DNA of 64,000 bases from Voacanga thouarsii (GCA_026120185.1 JANUWF010002280.1:1-64000), one strand, 5' to 3'. Counted from the first letter of the stretch, positions 12,250 through 24,407 are shown. Translations and numbers: made by a program. Notes: generated by a model from the letters alone, not told the origin.

Positions 12250-13413
12250 AGTTTCGGTTGCTCTAATGCTTGGGGAATCTGTTCAGTGCATCAACCACCA
12301 CATTAGCCTTCCTAGGGTGATAATTAACAAGACACTGGTACTATTTCAAAAATTCCATGTATCTTTGCTGTCTTAGATTCAAATCTTTTTGAAAGAAGAT
12401 GTATTTGAGGCTCTTGTGGTCAATCAATACCTTATACTTAGCTCTATACAGATAATGTTGCAATTTCTTTAGAGCAAATACAATGGTGGCCAACTCTAGG
12501 TCCTGAGTTGGGTAGCTAACTTCATGAAGCTTCAATTTTCATGATACATATAACATTTATGTCTTGCATCAGTGTTGTTCCTAACTTTCATTCAATGCAT
12601 TAGTATCTAAGGCATAAGATTTATTTTCCTCTGGCAAACTTAACAAAGGGGCCATCATCAATCTTCACTTAAATTTCTAGAAAATCTTTTCACACTTCTC
12701 GTTCTAGAAAAAAGCAACATTTTTCCTTAGTAAGCGAGTTATTGGTGAAGCTAATGTTAAAAAACCCTTGATGAACCGATGATAATACCCGACCAATCCT
12801 AAGAAGCCTCTAATCTCCGTTATGTTCTCAAGTTACTTCCAATTTGAGACTACCTCTAGTTTAGCTATGTCTACCTTGATACCATCCTTTTACACCACAT
12901 GGCCAAGAAATGATACCATATCTAGCTACAACTCATATTTACTGAACTTGCCAAAGAGCTTGTATTCCCTTTGGTTTCTCTAGTATCAGTCTTAGATGCT
13001 CAACATGTTCCTCTAGGCTTTTAGAGTAGATAAGTATGTCATCAATAAATGCCACAATGAACTTGTCCAAATATGACTGGAAAACTTGATGCAACAGGTC
13101 TATGAATACTGCCGATGCATTTGTCACTTTGAATGGCATTTTCACAAATTTGTAATATCCATATATGGTGTTGAAAGCCATTTAGGGAATATCTTCCATT
13201 TTGATGCAAACTTAATAGTAACCCTGTCTCAGATCTAACTTAAAGTAACAGCTAGATCCCTGAAGTTGATTAAACAACTCATCTACCAAAGGTAGGGGAT
13301 ACTTTTTCTTGATCGTTAGATTGTTCGGTCCCCTATAATCTTTGCATAACCACAATGTTGTGTCTTTCTTCTTCACAAATAGCACATGGGCTCCCCATGG
13401 TAAAGTACTGGGT
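12250..13413 (-). pseudogene. Ty3/Gypsy reverse transcriptase-RNase H remnant
   Basis: In minus-strand order from 13413: [12 protein letters not shown] and [14 protein letters not shown] (RT), MPFKVTNASAVF, the catalytic FIDDILIYSK at about 13040, GYYHRFIKGF, the RNase H part VLIDHKSLKYIF at about 12400, and YHPRKANVVVDALNR near 12290. The order and motifs identify a plant Ty3/Gypsy pol. Stops and frameshifts interrupt it at about 13180, 12900 and 12540. No integrase or LTR was found next to it. It was cut on its upstream side by the MITE at 13422. Confidence 0.88.
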
Positions 13414-13421
13414 CTTATATA

Positions 13422-14050
13422 TAGGGGTGTTTATTATTCGATTTGAACTAAAAATCAAACCGAACCGGTCCCAATTTCAATTTTTAGTTCGGTTTTAATG
13501 AAATTTGGTTCGGTTCGGTTCGATTTGATTTTAGAGTTTATATAAAAATTCAATTCGGTTTTTGATTTTCTAAAATAAAAACTGAATTATATTTTTAAAA
13601 TTTAAAATATATAATTAATATTAAAATATTATTCATTAATTATTTATTTATTGTTATAAATTATAATTTTTTTAAAAAAATTTATTCGATTTCGATTATT
13701 TTAGTTCATTTTGGTTTGGTTTTGTCCAAAATAAAGCCATTAATAATTGAGTTTAAATCTTCAGCTTTGCAATTTCCATCCATGATCATAACTTTCTACT
13801 AAAATATTTGGTCCAAATCTTTAAAATGTTTGGACTTTAATTTATGTTAATTTTATATTAGATTTGAATTGTAATTTATATTAAACTTACTTGTTTGGAT
13901 TTAAATTTATATTAGATTAATGGATCTACTAAAGGAGGTATTCAAATTCAGCTTAAAACCGAACCGAACCGAGTCAAAATAATTTTGGTTCGATTTTGAA
14001 AAAAAAATAAAAATCAAATTTTAAAACCAAAAACCGAATGAACACCTCTA
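13422..14050. mobile_element. hAT-like non-autonomous element (MITE) with 8-bp target duplication
   Basis: The 629-bp element starts TAGGGGTGTTTA and ends TGAACACCTCTA, imperfect terminal inverted repeats. It is flanked on both sides by CTTATATA (13414-13421 and 14051-14058). Both ends carry several GGTTCGGTT/AACCGAACC motifs as subterminal repeats. The 8-bp duplication and subterminal motif clusters fit the hAT superfamily. It has no coding capacity. It lies inside the older Gypsy remnant. Confidence 0.88.
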
Positions 14051-14058
14051 CTTATATA

Positions 14059-14349
14059 CCCTTACTTCACAAATAGAAATGCAGCAGAAGATAGTCAATT
14101 TAAAATTTTTTTCCAAGTCAAAGTCTAGGGACACTTACATTTAAGGCATTTAAATCAAACAATCGGAGTCAGATTTGAGTTTGACAGCGCTTTCTGAACT
14201 AGACCATCTACTTGTTCTGTGGGTATACTAGCTAACCATTGGCTCCTTCACTTCAAATACTTATCACGTTTTCTAACTCTTGACCTTCTAAAGTATTCTT
14301 GAATCTCCTTTGGATTTCTACCTGTGAAAGTAGATTAGGATGAAGAGCA
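14059..14349. other. Probable upstream continuation of the Gypsy remnant, degraded
   Basis: It adjoins the RT fragment once the MITE is removed. The translation is too degraded for a confident domain call. Confidence 0.35.
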
Positions 14350-15590
14350 ATGGAAGAAAACGGAAGTGCTAAAACTTGTTAAAGGAAAAATGAAGGAAAC
14401 AACAAGAATGGCGGCCTTGTTTTGTCTAAATGAAAGCTATTCTATGTGTGATTCAGTTTTCCAAATTCGGTCAATCTTTTTACCAGGCACACATGATGCC
14501 TTTTATATAAATAGCTTTCCTATTCTTTTTATAACAAAACAATCATCCTCTTTTTCTTTAATTTCTTTTTTATTTTTTTCCTTATTTCTTTTTAATCTTT
14601 TGGCGGCTACTCCAAGTCACCAAACTTGTAGTCGTCACACCAAAATCTTGGTGGGTCAAGGTTTTATCTAATTAGTCTAAGATTAATTAAATTAGTCTAT
14701 TTATTAATTAATTAATTCACTTAGATCCAATATAAAATTATTTAAGATAATTAATTAATAAACCAATTAATTAAATTGGCTCAATTAATTATTCTAACCC
14801 AAATAAATAATTAATTGGACTCTTAGAATAATTCTTCCACTAATAAATTCATTCAACAAGTCCACGTAGTAAATAAATTTACTAAGGTTATTTGAACTAC
14901 TCTGGGGACGAAAAGACATATTATTTTTTGCTACTAAAATGATTAAAGTACCCCTATTAACAAATAGTTTTATTTTATTATTTTAAATATTTTATTTATC
15001 ACTATATAGAAATATTAATCCCGAAAATAATATTACATGTGCAGTGTGTTCGACCTATAGGTGCAATGATGAAAATACCCCTCCACGTAATACCTGTCAT
15101 TGAGAAATGTGTGAGTGCATTTTTTTCATCTCATAGGGAGCTACCCGAAAGTGTACATACTTAGTCACATTTTCTAGGACCCTGGATTATTTAGATTATC
15201 CTAGAAAATCACAAGGGGGTGATTTCTTTACGTAATGAAGTATAGAAACTCTATTGTATAAGTCTGTCTTAATTAATTAGAGTCATACATCCAATGTATA
15301 AAGTTATTAGCTTTGCAATAAGACCTTACCTAACATATATCAAAGTGTACAAGTCTAACTTCACCAAATTACTAACTTATACTCAAGTTTTAGGGTACTT
15401 ATTTATGCAATAGTTGCGATAAACCAATCTTTACTATTTTAGTATTTTTATAAAGATTATTATCACATGGTCTAATTTTACGTATTCCAAATACGTTTAC
15501 GTTATTGGTGTGAGAGGACTACTCACTAGTAAAAAGTAAACCATTCCCCATTTAGAAACCATATTATAATGATTTAAACTTTGATGCAGT
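14350..15590 (-). repeat. Decayed Copia-type LTR, minus orientation, truncated
   Basis: The reverse complement of 15000-15560 follows, with gaps, the same order of phrases as the LTRs at 49525 and 60885. These include GGGGAATGG, ACTAGTGAGTAGTCC, GTATTTGGAATACGTA, AGACTTGTACA, AGACAGACTTATACAA and AGTTTCTATAC. A TATTTATATAAAAGG stretch near 14508 (minus strand) could be its old TATA region. The LTR start is missing because the CACTA terminus at 15591 begins there. Confidence 0.65.
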
Positions 15591-15688
15591 CACTACAGGA
15601 AAATTAGCTTTTTGCGATGGTAAAAAACCGTCGTTGACCCAGTTTGCGTTGGTTTTGGCCATCGCAAAAAGCTAATTTTCCTGTAGTG
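15591..15688. repeat. Palindromic CACTA transposon terminus
   Basis: A 98-bp foldback with perfect 30-bp arms (15591-15620 and 15659-15688). Each arm begins, reading inward, with CACTACAGGAAAATTAGC, a typical CACTA (En/Spm) terminal inverted repeat. It looks like an inverted duplication of one transposon end. The other end of the element was not found. Confidence 0.75.
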
Positions 15689-16370
15689 ATCGCAAAAAAT
15701 GCCGTCACAATTCAAACCGTCGCTATTTGCGACGGTTTTTGCGAGGGCAAGAAAAAATTGTCGCCATTTGTGATGGTTTTGCAAGGGTTTTACGACGAAT
15801 ATTTTTTGTCAAACTTCGACGAAGATGCAAATTTGCTACCGTTTTGCGATGAAATACATTGGTCCGTAACAAAATCTTCGCAAATTGCGATGATTTTGCA
15901 AGGGTCTTTGCAAAATTGTTGCTAATTGCAAAGGACAAGGCCCTCGCCAAATCGTCTTAAATTGCGAGAGGCTTGGCTCTCGCAAAACTGTCGCAAATTG
16001 CGACGGTTTTGCGAGGGACTTTTTACCCAAAGCCGTGGTCCTCGCAAAACCCTTGCAAATTGTCATGATTTTGCGAGGGACTTTTCTACCCAAGCAAAAT
16101 ATGACCTTCGCAAAATCCTTGCAAGTTGCGAGAGATTTTTTTCCCCCAAAACATAGCCCTCGCAAAATCGTCGCACATTGCGAGGGTTTTTCAAAGGATA
16201 CAAAATCATCACAATTTGTGACGATTTTGCAAGGAATTTTTATGTCCTCGCAAAATCGTCGCAATTTGCGAAGGTTATCGTCACTGTCACAAAATCAGTG
16301 TAGTTTGCAACAAAGTTTTCTAGTCCTCGCTAAATCGTCGCAAATTGTGAGGATTTTGCGATGATTTTTT
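15689..16370. repeat. CACTA subterminal repeat array
   Basis: Many degenerate copies, in both orientations, of a motif close to GCAAATTGCGACGATTTTGCG separated by short spacers. Such arrays lie next to CACTA ends and are the binding sites of the smaller transposon protein in the En/Spm system. The long open frames here on both strands result from the repeat and are not called as genes. Confidence 0.75.
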
Positions 16371-16625
16371 ATTTTTCTATTATTATATTTATTTTAAATT
16401 ATTAGTTCTCTGTAAATCAGTCCTGAAACGCTACACAAACAAATGCCAAAACTATGTTCATAATCTAAAAAATAATGTAAAAAATTAAAACTAAGCCTGA
16501 ACAAATATAATTAAAATACTGAAACATAATGTAATATAAATACATAATAAGTATCTAAAAAAGTAAAATAATTCACAGAAATAAGTAATAATGTATAAAA
16601 AGTATAAAAATAAATACAACAAAGT

Positions 16626-17720
16626 TTATATAGCTAAAGAAGGAGCAGCTGCAGAAGGGGGTGGAGGAGGGGAACGAGAGCCCCTACGTAGGCCTGGGTG
16701 CTCATCAGCTGGATCAAATCCATCGTTAGCATTGGGATCTTCATCTTCAGCATTAGCAACTGCTATGCGCGCTTCTATCTCCTCTATGGATGGCATAGAT
16801 GATGTAGGAATGCCCACCTTATTCGACATAGCTACCATTCAACCATCAAATGTAGAGTGTTGTTGCCTCATAAAATTCCGGTACAAGTCTATTTGTCGAT
16901 TGAACCTCCGCTCGACCTACTGAACCCTTTGCTCTACTAGATATCCGATATCAGCTGGTGTAGTGGAAGATGTATGCGGTCCACTTTGAGACAATCTAGA
17001 TCGAACCTATGTCACCCCTAAGCCTAACCCATAAACTCGTCCCCTTTTGAACCTACCTTGTGCCTTTACGAACATGGCTTTTTCATCAAAAGGAACAACA
17101 GAGTTTACGGAGTCACTAGACTTAGACTGAGGAGTACTCTGTATGAGATTTCGTATGTCATCCTAAAAAAAAAAAAAAAGAATCGTCAGTAGTAAATATC
17201 AAACTAAAATATAAATTCCACACAATATAAAGAAATTTCAATATATGTAATCTATATACTACCAAAGTCTGGCGAGATCGCTCACTGACAAACTGGCCCT
17301 TTTGTGGCCCACTTTGAAAGACATGTAATGTCTCAAACATGTCTATGTAGCTGAAAGAACTCTCCTCCTTGGCCCACTACATTTATGTTGACAAAACACA
17401 ATTATTATAATCTTATATAAATTTGTTTCAAAGAAATTTAGAATAATAAATAATTAAGTGGAAATAAACTACCAAACGATCCTCGTGTTCTGTGAACGAG
17501 ATAGACCCTCCAGTATGGGTGCTGCTATTTCCGCGATTCTTTTTATTGGTAGATGAGAGCTTCTGATACTTCTCTGAACTCTAATACTTGCAAATGCCAT
17601 TCCAATACTGGGCCTCTATCCAATAAGGACATACACAACCATCTTTCTTCCTCAACCTAAACATTATGTCCGAAAATCGCATCCGACACTTTTTTTTCCA
17701 AATTGATTGAATTTGGGAAG
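16626..17720 (-). pseudogene. Plant Ptta/En/Spm-type transposase-associated protein (Transposase_24-like), broken
   Basis: In minus-strand order: AQYWNGICKY and QKLSSTNKKNRG (about 17600), ETLHVFQSGPQKGQFVSERS (near 17300), KRGRVYGLGLG (about 17030), then the acidic tail IEEIEARIAVANAEDEDPN (about 16780). This order matches the carboxy-terminal protein of plant CACTA elements. The pieces are in different frames with introns or stops between. It lies just inside the CACTA terminus and subterminal array, so it probably belongs to the same element. Confidence 0.7.
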
Positions 17721-17859
17721 TGTACTCATCCCTCCACCAAAAATATTTCTGCATGATCACTATTAAGAATTCTGATTAATGTATAACATAGTATTTAGAC
17801 AACAAAAAATACTTAGAAATTGCTTACCCCAAATTCTTAAAAACATAAGTCTTGCACGG

Positions 17860-18840
17860 TTATCAGGACGGGTGTGTATGTCGAATACGAAGTACTGCTG
17901 TATTATATTTAAAATTTCTCGAACATGGCCTTATCCACCTCTTTGCTCCCTCATGATACTTGTACTCACAGTTTACAAGTGTCTGCTCATCCACTATATC
18001 CTTCTCAGAAATAGTCTCAGTTAGCTCCCCATCACAACTTACTGTAAAGGCTTGAAAGGTACGCATAATCACTAAAGAAAACACAAAGGCTTTAGTAAAT
18101 AGCTCAGAATAGACCACATCCCTCATAGATTGGATTATCAATAAGGTGAGGGATATAGGTCACGTACCAATCATCCTAGAAAGGATGTAAACATCAATGA
18201 CTCTCGTCTGATTGAACCCGCTAGCCTTAGGTACCACATTAAATGCAATGATATAAACTAGGGCTCTTAATTAGGCTTGGAGGTCATTGTTTGAATAAAA
18301 AGATGAAGCAATACGCCCTCTCTAGTACATACCCAACTCTGTGCGGGTATTAGTAAAGCTCCACTGAGGGTCAAAAGTGATCATTTAATTGTGATGGTCA
18401 ACTGCGAGCCAAAGTCCCTCATTGTTAACACTCAAAATGGAAGTTAATCTTGACCTATCAAACTCAACAGGTACCTTCTTAACTATGGTAGAAATAGTCT
18501 CCAGGTTGTTTTTCTTTTTGTCTTGCATATTAGCATAAAATTCCTTAATCAACATTGGACAGTACATATCCTGAAATATAATGATAGACTCCCAACCCAA
18601 TCTCCTAAACATGGTAGATAGCTGTAGAGAGTTGTCAAGGAAGGCTTGAAAGTTTTTTCTACTATGATCTTGTTGTTGGCATACTTTTGGTACCATAACT
18701 GACAAGTACGCTCAACAAACTAGGTAAGCTAAGCAGGATGTGGCTCAAAGGAAGGGATAGGCTGAGACGAAGAGGCTCTAGACCTCTTAGTAGGTGGATG
18801 AGATCCTCTAACTCTAGGTATAGTGTCGGAAGAGAATGAA
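17860..18840 (-). pseudogene. Putative plant transposon protein remnant (Transposase_32-like)
   Basis: The frame 18705-18385 has the text YCPMLIKEFYANMQ, resembling the LVREFYANL core of the putative plant transposon protein domain common in repeat-derived plant ORFs, followed by VKKVPVEFDRSRLTSIL. The frame 18141-17863 (CEYKYHEGAKRWIRPC) may be a further part. Stops separate them. The family call rests on one short motif. Confidence 0.45.
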
Positions 18841-20339
18841 TTCACAAGTATGTAGGAAGGAAAAGAAGAGAAAGCTCACTCTCCCAAGATCAACACCACC
18901 ACTCGCAAATTACCATCAACACAACTATATACATACACAAAGAGCCCCAGCTCTCCATCAACTCACATTAATCAGCACAATCCAATCCTCACACACCAAC
19001 CAAACACAACAATATTCAATTCACAAAATAGGCACCAATCTCACAACTATCCCAACCTCCTCAACACATCTGCAATACACCACAATTATACCTGTATTTT
19101 TAAGTTAAAAATTAATACCTGAAAACTGAGATGAGATTTTACAAGAACTTATCCTCCAAAGGCATAACATAGGAGGTTACATAGAGAAGCAAACTGGGAC
19201 TACTCTCACTCTCACCTGAAGGGCGAAGAAACAGCCTTGGCTTCATGCAATCAAGCATTAATTGCGAATGATTTCAACTTCTTTTAACTCAAAGTGCATC
19301 AACCTATAATTACACACCGGGGCCAAACCAAATTACTACTTTCTTTGTTTGAATTTAAATATCTCATTTCGTATTAAAATTTAATACAAAATGATATATT
19401 CAAATTAAGATAAAAAGAGTACTAATTTGAACCCGAAGTTGAAATCTGTTACTTCATTTTCCGATTTTAAAATTAATTTTGTGCTAAAACTTAATACAGA
19501 ATAAGATATATAAATTCGAATAATATAATTATGTTGCACAGTAACCATTACATTCATCACGTCCTGTAGATAATTATGGAAGGTCCTTTTCAAAGGTTTC
19601 TCTTTTGCACCATTGCATCTAATGCCATTTCCATGTAAGATCAAATAATTTGGTTAATTACGAGCCAAATCAAGTTCAATCTTGAGATATTCGAATATAA
19701 CTCTGTAACTTTTAAACTTGCTCGAACTCCAATTGGAATTCTATCATTGAGCTTCCGTTCAATTAGATTAATAAAAATCTTAAAAGTTACTGTTCGATTC
19801 AAGATTCAACAAGGACAATATGCTTGAAATATTAATTTGAATATTCGGCAAAAAATATATGAAATCATAAGCATATATACCATTATTCTATATCACTCAA
19901 TTAATCTTAAATTGTCCTAACTTTGCTTATTATGTAAGGTACACAAAGTATCATGCAAGGTCAGCACAAATCACTCTCTCGAATTGGAAGTTCACATATT
20001 TATTTAAAAATATATGAAAATAAATATATACTGTACTAAAAAAAATATTTTTCTTTAAATTTTTATAATTACAATCTTTATTCAAAGAAATATAAATTTC
20101 ACTGGAACATCAGTCTTATTACTAACTTCTCTAATTAATAGAGATAATATAGTATTAATCTTGTTGTTTTCGAATTGGCATATCGTGCGTAATTATCTTA
20201 GGTTGACATAACCCGTCAACCCAGACACGACAAGATTGCCACCCCTAATTTTTTGTTAAAATTATATAATATAAAGTATATGTATTTATATCAAAATAGG
20301 AATATTTTTCCTATTAAAAAAGAAATAAATTAATTCTAA
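18841..20339. other. Intergenic, nothing recognised
   Basis: AT-rich sequence with no recognised domain. The 90-residue frame at 18836-19108 is a low-complexity Ser/Thr/His/Gln run. The frame at 19405-19644 gives no match by eye. Confidence 0.45.
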
Positions 20340-20434
20340 ATTTGATGGGGATCAAACTCATGTTAATTAGCTTACTAGTTGAGGGCTTTAATTGTTGAAT
20401 TAAAAGTTCTGTATTTCGAATATAATGATTAATT
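20340..20434. repeat. Left half of the dispersed repeat split by the CACTA element
   Basis: The text around 20340-20434 (GGGGATCAAACTCATGTTAA, then GGGCTTTAATT and TTCGAATATAATGATTAATT) matches 731-815. The match resumes immediately after the CACTA element at 25424. Confidence 0.8.
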
Positions 20435-20449
20435 CACTACTAGAAAAAA
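20435..20449 (+). repeat. CACTA terminal inverted repeat, left
   Basis: CACTACTAGAAAAAA; the exact reverse complement lies at the other end (25409-25423). Confidence 0.93.
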
Positions 20450-20739
20450 AGGTTTTACTAACATATTTTTAATGACACTTTTTATAAAGTGTAATAATAT
20501 AATACTTATAATGACACTAATTTTTTAAGTGTTATTATATTAAATCAATACTACGTAGTTTTATTAGTTTCATTTAAAGTAACATACTGTTATGACACAA
20601 TTTTGTGTCAAGAAAAAAAAAATAGATTTTTCCTAACACTTTAGGATCCTCAGGCACACATAACACTTTGCCAAAAAAAAAATCGCGCGAGTCATTAGAG
20701 GAAAGAAAAAAAACGAGGGCTGTGTTTCAAGAAGCGCCG

Positions 20740-20953
20740 AGCAACAACAATGGCGGATTTTTCCTTCAAATCAGGGAGGGAAATCGGACGAAATAGAGTT
20801 TGATTCGCAGGTTCTTCAGCCTAAACTCCTCTGCGCGAGTCACAGCATCTTCTCTGCACAATCGGTTCTGTCGGCTCTACTACTGAGTGAAGCGGTATCG
20901 GCATCGCAGAAGGGCATTATTTAGCTGCGGTTTGTACACCGCTTTTTAGACTG
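20740..20953 (+). promoter_or_regulatory. Possible captured 5' exon/leader inside the CACTA element
   Basis: A patch of higher GC than its neighbours, containing AACAACAATGGCG at 20744. It ends in a good splice-donor sequence, CTG/GTAAGT at 20953. It resembles a plant 5' untranslated region or first exon captured with the gene fragments. The short frame after the ATG closes quickly, so no protein is claimed. Confidence 0.4.
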
Positions 20954-21747
20954 GTAAGTATTCTTAGGTCGATTTGCATTTCTGTGCATCTATTTGTTTA
21001 ATTTTGCTGCGGTTGAGGCGGTTTACCTCTGAAATTCGGAGGCTTAAATTTGGCCAAGTTGAATTCGGTTTTCTGTGCATATTGTTGTTGGCATTTTGTT
21101 GTTGTGAAAAAATTGGTGGGTTGTTGTTGTGAATCTATTTTTGAACAATATATTTTGCTCACTCATCCCGTTAATCAGTCAACTTTTGAAATTTCTCTCT
21201 GCTTTGTGCATAAGAGTAAGTTTTAAGTGAGTTAAGTTGTTTTTGGGTTTTCTTGTGCTAACCTTTAGAAAGTTAGGTTTCTATCTCCCTCTGCAAAGAG
21301 AAAATTTGTAAATCTGGGGTTAATTTTAGGGTGAGATCCAGACTATAAGATATGGTAATGGGCATTTATGGTCATTTGACATGTTATTGTTTGATAGTTC
21401 TGTGAAGTTTGTTCTATAAAATGTCTATGGAATAGATGCTGTCTGTTTCAGTAATTTTGGGGTGCTTGTGGATTTTCTGTTTTAGCAATAGATGCTGTTT
21501 GTTTCAGTAATTTATGGATTACTGCATGTTGTGTTTTTGTTGTTGTTTGGGGCCTTATCAAAGATTTATCCTTCTTAAATCTTGTTAGGCTGCGTGATGA
21601 TCTCCTCGGAAAGGGCAAAATCTGATTATCTTCTTTAGTCATCTACTTGTTTCATAACGGTTTATGAAATTTGGTGGGTTAATTCGCATTATATTTGGTT
21701 CAATTTATTTTCTTCTGTTCTGATTCCTTTTTTATTCGAATATGCAG

Positions 21748-21867
21748 TCCACAGTTCAACTGAGTCTTGATTTTCTCTCTCCTGAGAGTTTAACTGAGGC
21801 CAATAGGTTGGCTGATGAAATCTGTGGCCTTCCAAATGACCATGAGGCAAAGCTTCAAATACTGGAG
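21748..21867 (+). pseudogene. Captured exon of an unidentified host gene
   Basis: A 120-bp exon-like stretch bounded by TATGCAG and GAG/GTTAG, reading in one frame STVQLSLDFLSPESLTEAN and then RLADEICGLPNDHEAKLQIL. The composition is that of a real coding exon. I do not recognise the source gene. It does not resemble the BRCA2 pieces further on. Confidence 0.6.
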
Positions 21868-22299
21868 GTTAGACATTGGAATCCTTATCTGCATTGCTGT
21901 CTGGCTTGCAGTACTTACTTAGTAGAACTTTTACCTTTCAGTGGTACAGTCACAATCCATATAGTCTCTAATACTCTGTTACTAGGGTACTGAGATTTGT
22001 ACAAGTCTTATGACCTACCACATTTTAGTAGTTAGTAGCTGGCATTGGGATGTATCCAAGGCTCATAGACCTTAGCAGATAATTACAAGGGCAGCCTACA
22101 AAGCAGCTTAGTTTTTAAATATAAGCGCAAGAATTTTCCAGCGGTCTTTGTTTTTGTCCAGTTATCAAACGTAGTAGTCTGATAGCATAAAAAATTCTCC
22201 CCCTGGGACGACAATGGGAAACAACAGATAGAGAATTGTGTCATCATTTCCTCTGTTTTTGGTTGCTTGATTTTGGTTTCCTGTTTGTATATGTTGCAG

Positions 22300-22366
22300 A
22301 CTTGGCTCAGAGCTTGGATTTGAGGATCCCAATTTGACTGCATTAGTAATAGAAAACCTGGAAAAG
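22300..22366 (+). pseudogene. Second captured exon-like piece, unidentified
   Basis: Following TTGCAG, one frame reads LGSELGFEDPNLTALVIENL, then EKM. It may come from the same unknown gene as 21748-21867. However, the open frame is not the one reached by splicing directly from that exon, so an intermediate exon is missing or the ends are altered. Confidence 0.45.
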
Positions 22367-23229
22367 ATGGTTACTTTTCTTATCTTGTTTTTCCTTTTAT
22401 TTGCATGCATCATGACATCACTCAGCATGCTTGCTTACAAAGGTACAATGAGGCAAGAAAATTGACCTATATTTGATTCTAGTCTCCCCCAGCCCCCTTC
22501 TCTCTTTGGCACTGAGGGACAGAAAAAACCCGTACTGCAAAGCTTCAAGTATTTGATTTTTTCTCTCTCTTTTTTTTTTTTTTTGGTGTTTGGGGGGTGG
22601 GTGGGGGGTTGGGGTCAGGTGGTGTACTTAAATAATATTGGTCTAAGTTGCAGTCGAAAATCAATGGAATGGGACGGTGAAGTGAGGACAAAGAAAGTTT
22701 TTGTGGTGCTGCACATGTTGTTGAGCGTATTGTTTTCCCCTAATTATTGAGATTCTCTAATTGAAAACAAAAATGAACACCTTACTGGTTTGTCCTTATA
22801 ATGCCCCTATTTGCTTGTGTCTAATTCCACAGTTTCTCGCATAAAACCAAAATATTACTACTACTACTCCTATAGAATAATATACTACTCCTATATTGTG
22901 TGTGTGTGTGGTTTAGAAGGATGAAAGAATGAGGTTGAGATGAAGAATAACTTGGATAAAATAAGCAGTTGTTTATGCAGATAGAAAATCAAGAAGGAAA
23001 GTGGAAACTGCTGCCAGTTAGTGCTTTGTTTCTTTGGCAGAGTCATAGATTGAGCTATTACAAAGTTTCTGAAAGAACATGTTGCTCAACATTATAATTT
23101 CCTTAAGCAATATTTGAAAAGGAAATTGTGAAAGAAAACCATTTAGGTTCGCTTCTTACTGAACTTGATGGTAAATAGAGAACAAGGATTAGTGAATGCA
23201 TTATCTAGAAAGAATGAATAAAAACTAGG

Positions 23230-24198
23230 ATGGTGCTGTGCATTTCATCTGTGTGTTCAAAATGGGAATCAAAGTCCAGCCATCAATCAGTTGCATCAAT
23301 TAGTGCTGAAAATGGAGCAGCAGTAGAAATAGAATTAACTGATGAATGGTAAGGAAACTTTCAGTTAATGGTGGTTGCACTATGAGGTTGAAGTCCTTGT
23401 TAGCATGAAATTATCTGCTTGTCAAGTACTCGGTCTATGCTCTTCTGGATGTAATACTATCCAAGAAGCTGGCAGCTAGGGAATTGTTTGTAGGGCAAAA
23501 ACTCAGGGTATTGTCTTTTTTCTTGGCTATAGTTTCTCCTTTTCACTACATGTCTTCAGTCCAAATTTTCCTATTGCTTACAATTTATGTTTTCATCTGA
23601 AGATCTGGGGAGCTAGATTATGTGGGTGGGTCGGTCCAGTTTCACCTCTTGAGGTATTAGTTGTTCAACTTGTCAATTGGTAGTGGGTTTTTGATCCCCT
23701 ATTTTATAGCAATTTTGATAGGGATATTTTGATTTCAGGTGTCAAGGTCAACTAACTACTTATCATTGCATATAAATGGGACATATAGAGCTCACTGGGC
23801 TGATCGTTTAGGATTTTGTAAGTTTTTGAAATGTCCTGATGCATTAATATTTTCTTATAGTTGAGTCATCCTGGTTGCTTCTTGCATCTTATTTTCCTCC
23901 CTAACCTGCATATGTGTTGTTTCCAACATGGATTCTCAGGCAAGGGTGCTGGTTTTCCACTGGCATTTAGGTCCATAAAGAGTATTGGAGGAGTTGTACC
24001 GAGCACATTGGTTGGAATTTTGAGAATATACCCAGTTCTATATCGTGAAAGGTAAGTTTATACCAATATCATTATACTTAATTCTCTTCCTTTGTCTTGG
24101 TTATAAATTCAATTACCTCTCACCAGGTTACAAGATGGGGGATTCATCGTCAGATCTGAAAGGATGGAATCAAAGGTGTTGCAATTGTACAGCAAACG
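23230..24198 (+). pseudogene. BRCA2: Captured BRCA2 DNA-binding-domain fragment (six exons with introns)
   Basis: The proposed exons are 23230-23349, 23427-23507, 23603-23653, 23739-23817, 23940-24051 and 24127-24198. Together they read, in order, MVLCISSV, IELTDEW, YSVYALLDVILSKKLAAREL, FVGQKLR, IWGARLCGWVGPVSPLE, LHINGTYRAHWADRLGFCKG, PLAFRSIKSIGGVVPSTLVG, RIYPVLYRER and IVRSERMESKVLQLYSKR. This is the order of the first OB-fold region of plant BRCA2, the recombination mediator that loads RAD51. Phases agree across the last three exons and the splice sites there are consensus. The rest of BRCA2 (BRC repeats, helical domain start, later OB folds) is absent. It lies wholly within the CACTA element. 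Confidence 0.88.
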
Positions 24199-24406
24199 GT
24201 AATCCAGGCAATTCTTGATTTCTTTATTCCTTGATTTCATAAAATTCCCAATTGCTGTGCACTTTGATTGTCTTGATTGAGTTCATGATCTGACCATATT
24301 GTTATCAGCTCGAGTCATCTATTTTTGTTTAGTATGTTCTCCCCAAGTTTCTTTACTTATTGCTTCTTTATACTCTTTCCTAACAAGTTTGAATTTTCAT
24401 TTGGCA

Positions 24407-24407
<1 letters not shown>

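Noticed and set aside
14366..14671. 101-residue plus-strand frame starting MLKLVKGKMKET
   Set aside because: It lies antisense within the decayed LTR and has no recognisable domain.
15644..16364. Several long overlapping frames on both strands
   Set aside because: They are by-products of the CACTA subterminal repeat array; the repeating residues follow the DNA repeat and match no protein family.
15591..16370. Could the regularly spaced repeats be a CRISPR array?
   Set aside because: The repeats are degenerate, occur in both orientations, lack constant-length spacers and sit at a CACTA end in a plant genome.
18836..19108. 90-residue frame rich in Ser, Thr, His and Gln
   Set aside because: Low complexity, no family resemblance, flanked by transposon debris.
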